A stretch of DNA of 64,000 nucleotides, taken from positions 772,710-836,709 of the forward strand of contig NZ_FRBW01000002.1 of the NCBI RefSeq assembly GCF_900142725.1, read 5' to 3'. Each line of letters starts with the position of its first letter. Within the stretch, counting starts at the first letter, position 1. Positions 30,609 through 39,420 of this stretch are shown here, piece by piece. Source of the stretch: Roseibium suaedae. GTDB taxonomy: Bacteria > Pseudomonadota > Alphaproteobacteria > Rhizobiales > Stappiaceae. The notes beneath the pieces were generated by a model. It did no database searches and was not told where the DNA came from. It saw only the letters and a list, made by a program, of their open reading frames with translations. Position numbers and translations under genes: made by a program.

Positions 30609-30851
30609 TTAGCGACAGGTCTCAAGAATCCAGAGGAAGGCGACGACAACCATGAACAATGCCGGAATGATGATTGCCGGATAGCCGATGAGATAGATGC
30701 ACAGCATCCAGATCATGAACAGGTTGCCGATGAACCAGTATTTCGCGCTCTCTTCCCCATGGATGGCATCCTTGAGGAACAGATTGAGGACCGGAACCCG
30801 GAGCAGGATCCGCACGACAAGCGGAAGACCGGCAGTGTTGGAAGAAGCCAT
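30609..30851 (-). CDS. Small two-span membrane protein, function unknown
   Basis: An 80-residue protein with two hydrophobic spans: FIGNLFMIWMLCIYLIGY (about 40-57) and AIIIPALFMVVVAFLWILET (about 59-78). The N-terminal part is amphipathic (LVVRILLRVPVLNLFLKDAI). No family name is recognised. The ordered hydrophobic pattern and its position between a terminator and the MOSC gene support a real gene. Confidence 0.65.
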   Translation of the reverse strand: MASSNTAGLPLVVRILLRVPVLNLFLKDAIHGEESAKYWFIGNLFMIWMLCIYLIGYPAIIIPALFMVVVAFLWILETCR

Positions 30852-30995
30852 TCACATTCTCACGTCTCGGGGAAGGACACCCGCAGACGCGGAGCATCCC
30901 TGCCGCCAAAGGGCAGCAGATTCGTGAAACTACTTATGAAGTGAAGACCCCCACGCCAATGCGGCAAAGTGTACCCGGGCCGGGCTCAGACAAGT

Positions 30996-31619
30996 TCAGT
31001 CTGGCTGATAAAGCCATTGCTCCGGGATATGCGCTGTCACTTCTTCTCCAGCCCTGATCACACCCGACCGCTCGACAAAACCGACAAGACCTCTGAGGCG
31101 CTTTGCCACCTGCGGAAACAAGAGATCCAGGCCTTCCCGCTCCGGGAAATGCTGGGCGATGGACTGGCCGGCAAAGCGGCAGGGAGCGTTATCGCCATCG
31201 ACACGGATCACTGCACCGCCAGCAAAAACCAGACGGGTGCGCGGCGGGATCAGGGACAGGTTCGGCAAGCCGCTGAGCGCAAGATTGCCGCCGATCCACC
31301 CGGCCTTCAGTTCCGGAAGCTCCATGCGTCCGGCAACCACAGACAGCTCTTCGAGGCTCAAAATAGAGATCTGCCGTTCATTGCACATTTCCGTGCCACG
31401 CGGATACCAGGGTTCCCGCCCACCCGAGCGACGGCTGAAGCCGCTGTGCCGGCCACCCGGGATGCCCGCCATCTCGAGCTGCAATTCCGCACAGGCAAAT
31501 GTGTTGAAATCCTCGGTCGTTGCGGTCTTCAGGACCTCCTCAACCCTCCCCTTGAGCTTGCGTCCACGGATCACCGTCAAGGCATCAAGGGCCGAGGTCA
31601 GAGCAGAAGCATCGGTCAA
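30996..31619 (-). CDS. MOSC domain-containing protein
   Basis: A 207-residue protein that is mostly a single MOSC domain (about 45-195). Typical features are the glycine-rich line KAGWIGGNLALSGLPN (about 103-118), a RLVFAGGAVIRV strand and the conserved cysteine in DNAPCRFAGQSI. MOSC domains handle molybdenum cofactor or transfer sulfur to or from it. It appears to start at a TTG, with GGAG 8 bases upstream; no in-frame ATG lies before the domain. No molybdoenzyme gene is adjacent. Confidence 0.85.
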   Translation of the reverse strand: MTDASALTSALDALTVIRGRKLKGRVEEVLKTATTEDFNTFACAELQLEMAGIPGGRHSGFSRRSGGREPWYPRGTEMCNERQISILSLEELSVVAGRMELPELKAGWIGGNLALSGLPNLSLIPPRTRLVFAGGAVIRVDGDNAPCRFAGQSIAQHFPEREGLDLLFPQVAKRLRGLVGFVERSGVIRAGEEVTAHIPEQWLYQPD

Positions 31620-31914
31620 GGAAAGGTCTCCGGAAAAAGAGGGAACCGCGGAACAGTCTCCCGCAGCGAAAGCTGCATGTCACCACTACCTGCACCCGCA
31701 GCAGACAGAATGTCAAACCTCGTTCCCGCACTTTTCTGAAGCTCTTCAATCTGATGCACCTTTGCCAGAAACCCGGCCCGAAAGTTCTGACGCCTTCGCA
31801 AGGCTTACCCAAGAAACAGATTGCGGAACACTAAAGAACAACCTTAGAGTGATTTACGTTAGGGAAATGGCCACGTCCAACGATCTGGCTTCGTCCTGGC
31901 GCGGAGGACCCAAA

Positions 31915-32688
31915 ATGATTTTTAAATCTCGTTTTCTTGCAGTGCTTCTGATTGTCTTGACCAGCGTGGCCGGTTTCACCAGCGCAGCCCGAAGCCAGGA
32001 TGAAGTCCCGCCCTGGGCAGACGAAATCGGGCAGATGACCAATTTTCTTGCCTGCAAGGGAAACCCTTACGCCCTTTGCTACTATTCCGGTCCGGAGCAG
32101 GCGACCCAGGTTCGAAACGGGTCCCCGTCCATGCCGTGTGTCGTCTCACCGGATGGCAAGAGTGCGGACTGCACCTGCTATGCGGTGACCAAGGAAGATC
32201 AGGTGAACCAGACCTACAACTTCGTTCTGATCGGCTCGATCCTTGATCCGAAAATCCGCGAGGAGACGATCAAGACCTGCGGTGCAGAAGGAGAAAACTG
32301 CCGGAACATGAAGAACCTGGCCATCTGCAACATCTCCAAGAACATGCCGGGCTGCACCGTTGCACCGGTTTGCAGCCATCTGGGCTCCATCGCAAACAAA
32401 ACGCCGCCGACGCTCTATCCGAATACGAAGGCAGAACTGATTTCCACGTTCAGCTTTGCCTATGCAGGAGACCACCCCTTCGGCTCCACCGACTGCAGCG
32501 CCACACCTGGCCCCTATGCCGGCTGCATGACTGCCCCTTGCACGACGGCAGCGAACGGCGAGACCACCTGCAAATGCCCGATCTACAACGGGCCCTATCA
32601 GGTCGGCTTACGGCTGAACAAACTGCCCCCGCTCAGTTGCGACATTTCTCCCAACGTCTGGTCCGCCGCTGAAAATCCCGGCAACTGA
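31915..32688 (+). CDS. Secreted cysteine-rich hypothetical protein
   Basis: A 257-residue exported protein. The ATG at 31915 is chosen because GGAGGA lies 6 bases upstream and a clean signal peptide follows (MIFKSRFLAVLLIVLTSVAG, then AARSQD). The open frame runs 252 codons further upstream, over the MOSC gene on the other strand, and that part is a shadow. The mature part holds about 18 cysteines in clusters (FLACKGNPYALCYY, DCTCYA, then several C-x(5-8)-C pairs, CMTAPCTT, CKCP), suggesting a disulfide-bonded periplasmic or extracellular protein. No known family is recognised. Confidence 0.75.
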   Translation: MIFKSRFLAVLLIVLTSVAGFTSAARSQDEVPPWADEIGQMTNFLACKGNPYALCYYSGPEQATQVRNGSPSMPCVVSPDGKSADCTCYAVTKEDQVNQTYNFVLIGSILDPKIREETIKTCGAEGENCRNMKNLAICNISKNMPGCTVAPVCSHLGSIANKTPPTLYPNTKAELISTFSFAYAGDHPFGSTDCSATPGPYAGCMTAPCTTAANGETTCKCPIYNGPYQVGLRLNKLPPLSCDISPNVWSAAENPGN

Positions 32689-32702
32689 GCAACCCTCCCG
32701 AG

Positions 32703-32728
32703 AGCGGCGGGTCTCAGGATCCGCCGCT
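32703..32728. terminator. Hairpin between converging genes
   Basis: Stem AGCGGCGG / CCGCCGCT with a 10-nt loop lies 15 bases after the cysteine-rich gene and 9 bases before the end of the PNPOx gene. It lacks a T run. Confidence 0.45.
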
Positions 32729-32736
32729 GCCTCCCC

Positions 32737-33294
32737 TTACTCTCCAGCAAAAAGGCCGGTCGGGAAACCGTCGAGACTGATCTGGTTCTTTTCGCGCTGA
32801 TAGGCTTCCAGTTCTTCGGAAGACTTGGCTGCAGCCCAGCGGTCAAGCGACTGACGCTCAGCCTTGTAGTCGAACAGCGGCACGCCGAAGCCGCAGGAGG
32901 TCTGAACCAGATCGATGTCGATCAGGATCATCTGGCGTGCCCCTGGCGGCTCATGGCCCTCGAAAGGTCCGGCCAGAAGGTCGGCATATTCGGAGCTGTC
33001 TCGCCGGATGACGCGGCCGCTGCCGAACAGACGCAGGATCTGCGGCGGCCCTTCAACAGCACAGAACATGATGGTCAGCCGGTTCGACTGGCCAAGATGC
33101 GCGGCCGTCTCGTTGCTGGATCCGGTCTGGTCGAGATAGACGGCCTGGTTCGGCCCAAGGATCCGCAGCGCCGACGCTGGCTTTGGCGACACGTTCACAC
33201 GCCCGTCCGGAGCGGCAGAGCCGGTAAAGAAAATGTGCTGCCGGGCAAGGAAGTCCGACAACCGGTCGTCGATGGATGGAAACTGCTTGGCCAT
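32737..33294 (-). CDS. Pyridoxamine 5'-phosphate oxidase family protein
   Basis: A 185-residue FMN-binding split-barrel protein. Recognisable stretches are HIFFTGSAAPDGRVNVSPKP (about 20-39), the N-S/T-rich cofactor loop at VYLDQTGSSNETAAHL, and FCAVEGPPQILRLFGSGRVI. It belongs to the broad PNPOx-like group that includes FMN- or F420-type oxidoreductases, not the true PdxH, which has different substrate-binding segments. Substrate unknown. Stands alone. Confidence 0.85.
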   Translation of the reverse strand: MAKQFPSIDDRLSDFLARQHIFFTGSAAPDGRVNVSPKPASALRILGPNQAVYLDQTGSSNETAAHLGQSNRLTIMFCAVEGPPQILRLFGSGRVIRRDSSEYADLLAGPFEGHEPPGARQMILIDIDLVQTSCGFGVPLFDYKAERQSLDRWAAAKSSEELEAYQREKNQISLDGFPTGLFAGE

Positions 33295-33369
33295 GGGTCC
33301 TCTCCCGATTACCCATCAAGGAAACTCCAGACCGCCCGCTTGGTCAATTTAGTTGAACTCAACGGAGCA

Positions 33370-33400
33370 ACAAAAAACCCCGGAGAAAGTCTCCGGGGTT
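33370..33400 (-). terminator. Terminator of ettA
   Basis: Stem AACCCCGGAGA / TCTCCGGGGTT with a 3-nt loop (33376-33400). On the minus strand six T residues follow. It lies 26 bases past the stop at 33426. Confidence 0.88.
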
Positions 33401-33425
33401 CCTTGAGTTCAGCTCACCTTGCCGT

Positions 33426-35075
33426 TTAACGGGTCAGCGGCTTGTACTTGATGCGGCTCGGGTCTGCGGCATGGGCACCGAGACGGCGGACCTTGTCCTT
33501 TTCGTAGTCTTCGAAGTTGCCTTCGAACCACTCCACATGGCTGTCGCCTTCAAAGGCGAGCATATGCGTGGCCAGACGGTCGAGGAACATACGATCGTGC
33601 GAGATGACCACGGCGCAACCGGCGTAGTTTTCCAGCGCGTCTTCGAGTGCGGCCAGGGTTTCGGTGTCCAGATCGTTGGTCGGCTCATCGAGCAGAAGAA
33701 CGTTGGCGCCCCGCTTCAGCACCTTTGCCAGATGCACGCGGTTGCGCTGACCACCGGAGAGGTCGCCCACCTTGGCCTGCTGAGCCGGGCCCTTGAAGTT
33801 GAAGGACGAGCAATAGGCGCGGGAATTGATTTCCTTGCCATCGAGATAGATGATCTCGTTGCCGTCGGAGATTTCTTCCCAGACCGTCTTGTTCGGGTCC
33901 AGCTTGTCGCGGGACTGGTCAACGTAGCCCAGATGCACGCTGTCACCGATGATGACGTCCCCATTGTCCGGCTTTTCCTGACCGGTGAGCATCTTGAACA
34001 GGGTCGACTTACCGGCACCGTTCGGGCCAATGATGCCGACGATGCCGCCGCGCGGAAGCTTGAAGGACAGGTCTTCAATGAGCAGGCGGTCGCCAAAGCC
34101 CTTGGACACGTTCTTCACTTCGATGACGTTGTTGCCCAGACGCTCGCCAACCGGGATGAGGATCTGTTCGATGGAGGGCATGCGCTCCTCCTGCATCGAC
34201 AGCAGATCTTCATAGGCCTTGATACGCGCTTTGGACTTGGTCTGACGGCCTTTCGGCGACATGCCCATCCATTCGCGCTCGCGGTCGATGGCCTTGGAGC
34301 GGGCCATGTTCTCGCGGCCTTCCTGCACCATACGCTTGGCCTTCTTCTCCAGATAGGCGGAGTAGTTGCCTTCGTAGGGAATGCCCTGACCGCGGTCGAG
34401 CTCGAGAATCCAGCCCGTGACGTTGTCGAGGAAGTAGCGGTCGTGGGTGATGATCAGCACGGAGCCCTTGAACTCGCGCAGATGACGCTCCAGCCAGTGA
34501 ACGGTTTCAGCGTCCAGGTGGTTGGTCGGTTCATCGAGGAGCAGCAGATCCGGCTCGCTGAGCAGCAGCTGGCACAGGGCTACGCGGCGGCGCTCACCAC
34601 CAGACAGGTTGTCGACCGGGCTGTCGGACGGCGGGCAGCGCAGGGCTTCCATCGCCATCTCGACCTTGCTGTCGAGGTTCCAGAGATCTTCAGCGTCGAT
34701 GATGTCCTGAAGCTTCGCACCTTCCTCGGCCGTTTCGTCCGAGTAGTTCATCATCAGTTCGTTGTAGCGCTCGACGATGGCCTGCTTGTGGGCAACGCCC
34801 TCCATGCAGTTTTCCTTGACCGTTTTGGTCTCGTCCAGCTTCGGCTCCTGCGGCAGGTAGCCGACCTTGGCCCCTTCTGCAGCCCAGGCCTCACCGGAAT
34901 ATTCCTTGTCGAGACCGGCCATGATCTTCAGCAGGGTCGACTTACCGGCGCCGTTCGGGCCGAGAATACCGATCTTGGCGTCCGGGTAGAACGACAGATG
35001 GATGTTGTCGAGCACCTTCTTGCCGTTATAGGCCTTGGAGAGGCCATGCATATGATAGATGAACTGGCGCGCCAT
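33426..35075 (-). CDS. ettA: ABC-F translational throttle protein EttA
   Basis: A 549-residue ABC-F ATPase with two nucleotide-binding domains and no membrane part. The ATG at 35075 is chosen because GGAG lies upstream and the residues MARQFIYHMHGLSK align with the family start; an ATG four codons upstream has no spacing. Walker A (GPNGAGKST) occurs in both halves, with signatures LSGGERRRVALC and LSGGQRNRVHLA and Walker B/His-switch regions LLLDEPTNHLD and LLLDEPTNDLD. The arm insertion and interdomain linker (about 220-310) are of EttA type. EttA binds the ribosomal E site and gates the first elongation step by ADP/ATP ratio. It stands alone. Confidence 0.95.
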   Translation of the reverse strand: MARQFIYHMHGLSKAYNGKKVLDNIHLSFYPDAKIGILGPNGAGKSTLLKIMAGLDKEYSGEAWAAEGAKVGYLPQEPKLDETKTVKENCMEGVAHKQAIVERYNELMMNYSDETAEEGAKLQDIIDAEDLWNLDSKVEMAMEALRCPPSDSPVDNLSGGERRRVALCQLLLSEPDLLLLDEPTNHLDAETVHWLERHLREFKGSVLIITHDRYFLDNVTGWILELDRGQGIPYEGNYSAYLEKKAKRMVQEGRENMARSKAIDREREWMGMSPKGRQTKSKARIKAYEDLLSMQEERMPSIEQILIPVGERLGNNVIEVKNVSKGFGDRLLIEDLSFKLPRGGIVGIIGPNGAGKSTLFKMLTGQEKPDNGDVIIGDSVHLGYVDQSRDKLDPNKTVWEEISDGNEIIYLDGKEINSRAYCSSFNFKGPAQQAKVGDLSGGQRNRVHLAKVLKRGANVLLLDEPTNDLDTETLAALEDALENYAGCAVVISHDRMFLDRLATHMLAFEGDSHVEWFEGNFEDYEKDKVRRLGAHAADPSRIKYKPLTR

Positions 35076-35239
35076 GGGGCTCCGCATCTCCGCGTTTAGA
35101 ATGATGGAATCCGGGGATCTTTTGCCGGTCTTTTACGGGAGATTGGATGCGGGGGCAATGGGGGCCTTCCCCACAGTCCCATCATCTCCCCGGACAGACG
35201 GTTTCCTGCCCCATTTTCTGCTTCGCACCACTGCACCCG

Positions 35240-36283
35240 TCAGCCTGAGACCATAACCGGCACCCCGTCCCTTGCAGACTGGAGAATGGCCTCGATCACC
35301 CGCAGAGCCTGCAGGCCATCGCGGGCGGTGACGCGCGGCGCTTCGGTTCCCCGGATCACTCCGGCAAAATGGCGCATCTGGCGGACAAGCGGATCTTCAA
35401 AGGAATAAGCCTGCTGCGAGGCATCGATCGGTTCCCACCAGCTGCGGGTTCCGGCCTGATGCCAGAGCTTCAGGGAGGGCAACTCAAGGGAGCCGTGGGT
35501 TCCGCCAATCAGGTAGCAGGCCTCGCCTGTCGGCGGATAAACCGGATTTTCCCGGGCGGTCAGTTCCCAGCTCCAGGGGGCGACAGCCGTATCGGACACA
35601 TTGGCCGTGCCCAGCGCCCCGTTGGCAAAGGCAAAGCTGATGACAGCGCTGTCTTCTACCGCATGGCCACGGGTGCGGTTGCTGGAAAAACAGCTCACTC
35701 GCTCGACCGGACCACAGAGATGCTGCATCAGGTCGATATCGTGAATGAGATTGGTGTAGACCGGCCCCGCTCCCGGCTGGCGGCGCCATTCTGGCGCGAA
35801 ATAGTCTGCGGGCTTGAACAGCCAGCCCATGACACTGACCGAGACCACCTGCCCTAGCCGCCCCTCGCTCACCAGCGCTTTTGCTTTCTCAATCAGGGGA
35901 TTATAGCGGCGGTGATGGCCAGCCAGCAAAGGCACGCCAGCAGCCTCACCCGCCAGAACCAGTCGCTCGCCTTCCTCTGAGCCGATGGCCACAGGCTTTT
36001 CGATGAGCGCGGGCACGCCAGCCGCAATCGCCTCCAGCCCGTTTTCGACATGAGACTGATTGGGGGTCGCGATGACCAACCCGTCAGGACGGGCTTTTTC
36101 CAGCAAGGAAGAAATATCCGCAAACCAGGGAACGCCAAGTTCTGCGGCCAATTCCCGTGCCGGGTCCCCCGGATCTGCGATGGCCGTCAGTCTTGCCGCG
36201 CCCTCCGTCTGCCCGATGGCTGAAATGTGCTTGCGGCCGATCAGGCCAGCACCGGCAACGGCAATTCCTGCTGCTTGTGTCAT
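35240..36283 (-). CDS. Gfo/Idh/MocA family NAD(P)-dependent oxidoreductase
   Basis: A 347-residue protein from the ATG at 36283, preceded by GGGAGGAA; the frame is open 33 codons further but without support. The N-terminal Rossmann fold has GIAVAGAGLIGRKH (about 5-18), then EKPVAIGSEEGE with the family-typical catalytic Lys in EKP. The C-terminal alpha/beta domain includes GAGPVYTNLIHDIDLMQHLCG. Members act on sugars, inositols, amino acids or pigments; no neighbouring gene tells the substrate. It differs from the second family member at 47201-48325. Confidence 0.88.
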   Translation of the reverse strand: MTQAAGIAVAGAGLIGRKHISAIGQTEGAARLTAIADPGDPARELAAELGVPWFADISSLLEKARPDGLVIATPNQSHVENGLEAIAAGVPALIEKPVAIGSEEGERLVLAGEAAGVPLLAGHHRRYNPLIEKAKALVSEGRLGQVVSVSVMGWLFKPADYFAPEWRRQPGAGPVYTNLIHDIDLMQHLCGPVERVSCFSSNRTRGHAVEDSAVISFAFANGALGTANVSDTAVAPWSWELTARENPVYPPTGEACYLIGGTHGSLELPSLKLWHQAGTRSWWEPIDASQQAYSFEDPLVRQMRHFAGVIRGTEAPRVTARDGLQALRVIEAILQSARDGVPVMVSG

Positions 36284-36462
36284 GTCAGTTCCTCCCAGCC
36301 TCAACTGAGACCAAGGCAAGGAGACACGCAAGGCTTGAAAGACCCGCGACGGTACGCCGCAAGTTGGACCGTAACGATACATCGTTGAAAATACAGAATT
36401 TATATACGACTCTTGAAGTAAAAATGACTGTCATTTTTAACTAGATCAGAAATTGTTTCCAA

Positions 36463-37818
36463 ATGTTTCCAAGACTTATAAATTTTAGACACGAAGATAA
36501 CGGATCAATTCTTCCTATCGTCGCCTTAATGTTTCTATTGGTAACTGTCATTGCGGGATCGAGAATTGATTTTGCCCGCGCAGTAAATCTGCGGGAAAAA
36601 CTTTCAGTTGCCCTTGATGCATCCGCACTCTCCCTGGCTGTAGAGCTTTCCTCCAGCACTCTCACAGACGCGCAAATTGCCTCTGCGCTTTCCGAAGTCT
36701 TTACGGCCAACTTTGACGACAGCACCTATCTGAGCACGGCACTTTCCAATCTGAGCTACTCGCTCAACACTTCGGAAGGCACAATTGCCATCAGCACCAA
36801 GGCTGCCGTGGGCACTAGCTTCATCGCACTTGGCGGCATCGGGCCGGATACCTTGACCGTCGATGTGAACACCGAAGTTGCCTATTCCCAGTATGAAGTC
36901 GAACTCGCTCTGGTGCTGGACGTCACAGGCTCGATGAAGAACGACATCGACACCTTGCAGGAAGCAACGGAAGATCTGGTCGATACGCTGATCCCCTCCA
37001 CATCAACGGAAGACACCAGCAAGGTCAAGATCTCGATCGTCCCCTACAGCCAGGGGGTCAATCTTGGCAGCTATGCGACCACCGTCAGCAATGGCAATTC
37101 GTCCAGCAATTGCGTGACCGAAAGAGTTGGCGAGGCGCAATACACCGACGATGCCTACAACTACACGCCAGACGACGCCAGCGCGGTCAAGGACACCTAT
37201 TTCGGCGGCGGCAGCAGCAGCTGCCCCGACAGCGACATGAAGCTTCTGCCGCTTACCAGCGACCGGGACGACCTGATGGACAAGATCGATGATCTGGACG
37301 ATGGCGGCGGAACAGCAGGCCAGACCGGAATCGCCTGGGGTTGGTACACGCTCTCGCCGAACTGGTCCAATCTCTGGCCAACAGACAGCCAACCTTCTGC
37401 CTATAGCGATGATGACGTCCTCAAATTTGCGGTCATCATGACCGACGGCGACAACAACGCCTATTACGACCTGAAAGAAACCCAGACCTGCACTCAGACA
37501 GGCACCTCCGGCAAGTTTGGTGGCACGAAAACCTACACCTGCACCACATCGACAAAATGGACCGCCTATAGCGAATCCGAAGGCTACAACAATACATCCT
37601 CGACACGGGCGAGAACCCTGTGCGACGCCATGAAAGACGCCGGAATCACCATATACGGCGTCTATTTCGGCACGAGCAGCTCTTCCGCCGGCGCCAAGAA
37701 CATGAGCAGCTGCGCCAGCAGTTCAGACAATTTCTATCAGGCATCGTCCAGCACCGAATTGATCAGCGCTTTCGGCAACATCGCCAAGACCATCCAGGCC
37801 ATCCGGCTGATCAAGTAA
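36463..37818 (+). CDS. TadG-like pilus assembly protein with von Willebrand factor A domain
   Basis: A 451-residue protein. An N-terminal TadE/TadG-type anchor helix (SILPIVALMFLLVTVIAGSRIDFARAV) is followed by LREKLSVALDASALSLA, the typical processed-pilin-like start. A VWA domain (about 145-445) has the metal-ion-dependent adhesion motif DVTGSMK and a later MTDGDNNAYY; the fold is interrupted by a Ser/Thr/Gly- and Cys-containing loop. TadG proteins sit at the base of Flp/Tad pili or form surface adhesins. No other tad gene lies in the window, so it may be an orphan. No ribosome-binding site is seen before the ATG. Confidence 0.88.
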   Translation: MFPRLINFRHEDNGSILPIVALMFLLVTVIAGSRIDFARAVNLREKLSVALDASALSLAVELSSSTLTDAQIASALSEVFTANFDDSTYLSTALSNLSYSLNTSEGTIAISTKAAVGTSFIALGGIGPDTLTVDVNTEVAYSQYEVELALVLDVTGSMKNDIDTLQEATEDLVDTLIPSTSTEDTSKVKISIVPYSQGVNLGSYATTVSNGNSSSNCVTERVGEAQYTDDAYNYTPDDASAVKDTYFGGGSSSCPDSDMKLLPLTSDRDDLMDKIDDLDDGGGTAGQTGIAWGWYTLSPNWSNLWPTDSQPSAYSDDDVLKFAVIMTDGDNNAYYDLKETQTCTQTGTSGKFGGTKTYTCTTSTKWTAYSESEGYNNTSSTRARTLCDAMKDAGITIYGVYFGTSSSSAGAKNMSSCASSSDNFYQASSSTELISAFGNIAKTIQAIRLIK

Positions 37819-37972
37819 CCTCAAACCAAGCAACATACGAGAGAGGCAAAACCGGAAGCGCCAAACCGTACCGGCTTTGTCGCCGCCGGTCTTGCCCTCT
37901 GCCGTCTCCCCCTCCTAGAGTTGCGCCCGACAAAGGCTTCCAGATTGGAGGCAGGCGACCTGGGAGGACTTG

Positions 37973-39124
37973 ATGGGAACCGCTTTGACCGCACGGGACA
38001 TTCTGCCGGAGGAGGCAAATGCGCTTCTCGTAGGGCGGGTTTGGGATGAAAAGGCCGGAGGACCCACACCGGTTCTGGTGGATGGAGAACATCTGCGTGA
38101 TCTGTCCAGCCTTGCTCCAACCTGCGCCCAGCTGCTCGAACTGCAGGATCTGGTCAAATCCCTGGAGGACAAGACCGCCTTTCCGCTTCTGGGCAAGCTG
38201 GAGGACTATCTCTCCGGCAAGTCGGGCAAGCTGCTTGCCCCTTGCGATCTTCAGGCGGTGAAGGCTGCCGGGGTCACCTTTGCGGACAGCATGCTGGAGC
38301 GGGTGATCGAAGAACAGGCCAAGGGCGACCCCAAGCGGGCTGACGAGATCCGGGCCAGACTGGCACCTGTGATCGGCGAAAACCTCAAGGGCGTGAAGGC
38401 CGGCTCTGAAAAGGCCGCCGAGGTGAAGAAGCTGCTGCAGGAAATGAACCTGTGGTCCCAGTATCTGGAAGTCGGCATAGGTCCGGACGCAGAGATCTTC
38501 ACCAAGGCCCCTGCGATGGCATCGGTCGGCTGCGGCGCAAAGGTCGGCATCCATCCCATTTCCGACTGGAACAACCCGGAGCCGGAAGTGGTTCTTGCCA
38601 TCCGCTCCGATGGCAGGATCGTTGGCGCCACCCTCGGCAATGACGTCAATCTGCGAGATGTTGAAGGCCGCTCCGCCCTGTTGCTGGGCAAGGCCAAGGA
38701 CAACAATGCGTCTTGCTCGATCGGCCCTTTCATCCGTCTGACGGGAACAGGATTCGAGGTCGAAGACATCGGCACACTGGATGTCTCGCTGACTGTCACT
38801 GGCGACGATGGCTTTGAAATGTCCGGCGTCTCCCACATGGCCGCCATCAGCCGCTCACCGGAAAACCTTGCTGCGCAGACATTGAATGCCAACCATCAAT
38901 ACCCTGATGGCGCCATGCTGTTCCTCGGCACCATGTTCGCCCCGACCAAGGACCGGCGCGGGGCAGGACAGGGCTTCACGCACGAGACCGGCGACCGTGT
39001 AGAGATTTCCTCGCCCCGCCTTGGCAGCCTGATCAACTGGGTCGACCGCACCGACCGGATCGAACCCTGGACCTTCGGCCTCACAGCCCTGATGAGCAAC
39101 CTCGCCCGGCGTGGTTTGCTCTGA
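37973..39124 (+). CDS. Fumarylacetoacetate hydrolase family protein
   Basis: A 383-residue enzyme; ATG 37973 follows GGGAGGA by 4 bases. The N-terminal part (about 20-55, VWDEKAGGPTPVLVDGEHLRD) is like that of 2-keto-3-deoxy-sugar-acid dehydratases such as Caulobacter XylX, which share this length. The C-terminal FAH domain (about 170-370) carries the metal-site elements NPEPEVVLAI (two acidic residues) and GNDVNLRDVEG. A dehydratase or hydrolase acting on a 2-keto-3-deoxy acid is the best guess; it lacks an associated sugar-catabolic operon here. It is followed by a 17-bp hairpin and a palindromic repeat. Confidence 0.82.
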   Translation: MGTALTARDILPEEANALLVGRVWDEKAGGPTPVLVDGEHLRDLSSLAPTCAQLLELQDLVKSLEDKTAFPLLGKLEDYLSGKSGKLLAPCDLQAVKAAGVTFADSMLERVIEEQAKGDPKRADEIRARLAPVIGENLKGVKAGSEKAAEVKKLLQEMNLWSQYLEVGIGPDAEIFTKAPAMASVGCGAKVGIHPISDWNNPEPEVVLAIRSDGRIVGATLGNDVNLRDVEGRSALLLGKAKDNNASCSIGPFIRLTGTGFEVEDIGTLDVSLTVTGDDGFEMSGVSHMAAISRSPENLAAQTLNANHQYPDGAMLFLGTMFAPTKDRRGAGQGFTHETGDRVEISSPRLGSLINWVDRTDRIEPWTFGLTALMSNLARRGLL

Positions 39125-39134
39125 CCGGATACCC

Positions 39135-39175
39135 CCACCAGTCTGAGGCAATTCGGACTTGCCTCAGACTGGTGG
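39135..39175 (+). terminator. Perfect 17-bp hairpin after the FAH-family gene
   Basis: CCACCAGTCTGAGGCAA and its exact complement enclose a 7-base loop, 10 bases past the stop codon. There is no T run; the length suggests an RNA-stabilising hairpin or an extension of the adjacent repeat rather than a classical terminator. Confidence 0.6.
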
Positions 39176-39196
39176 CAAAGCTGCCACCTCTCCACC

Positions 39197-39272
39197 GTCA
39201 TCCTCGGCCTTGAGCCGAGGACCTTCACAAGTCAATGGCTTGCAGATGGCCGGGTCAAGCCCGACCATGACG
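39197..39272. repeat. Alphaproteobacterial palindromic repeat (REP-like composite)
   Basis: A mosaic of CGTCATCCTCGG-CTTGA-CCGAGGACC, a spacer of about 20 bases with no internal symmetry, and ATGGCCGGGTCAAGCCCGACCATGACG. Each half forms its own hairpin and the ends (CGTCAT / ATGACG) are inverted copies. The composition CCTCGG(C)CTTGA(G)CCGAGG and GGGTCAAGCCC is known from short dispersed repeats of many alphaproteobacterial genomes. Confidence 0.75.
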
Positions 39273-39420
39273 AACGGGAAAGAGGCACCCTTTGTCATCA
39301 ACCTCCGCAAGTCAGATTTGCCTTTCCCCCCCCAAGACGCAGAACTTCCGAACAACGATCACGTCTCTTGCCTACATTTAAATACCAAGTTATATATCTC
39401 GTTATCAAACGGAGACAAGA

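Noticed and set aside
31159..31914. Upstream extension of the cysteine-rich secreted protein
   Set aside because: It is antisense to the MOSC gene and would remove the signal peptide; the internal ATG has a strong ribosome-binding site.
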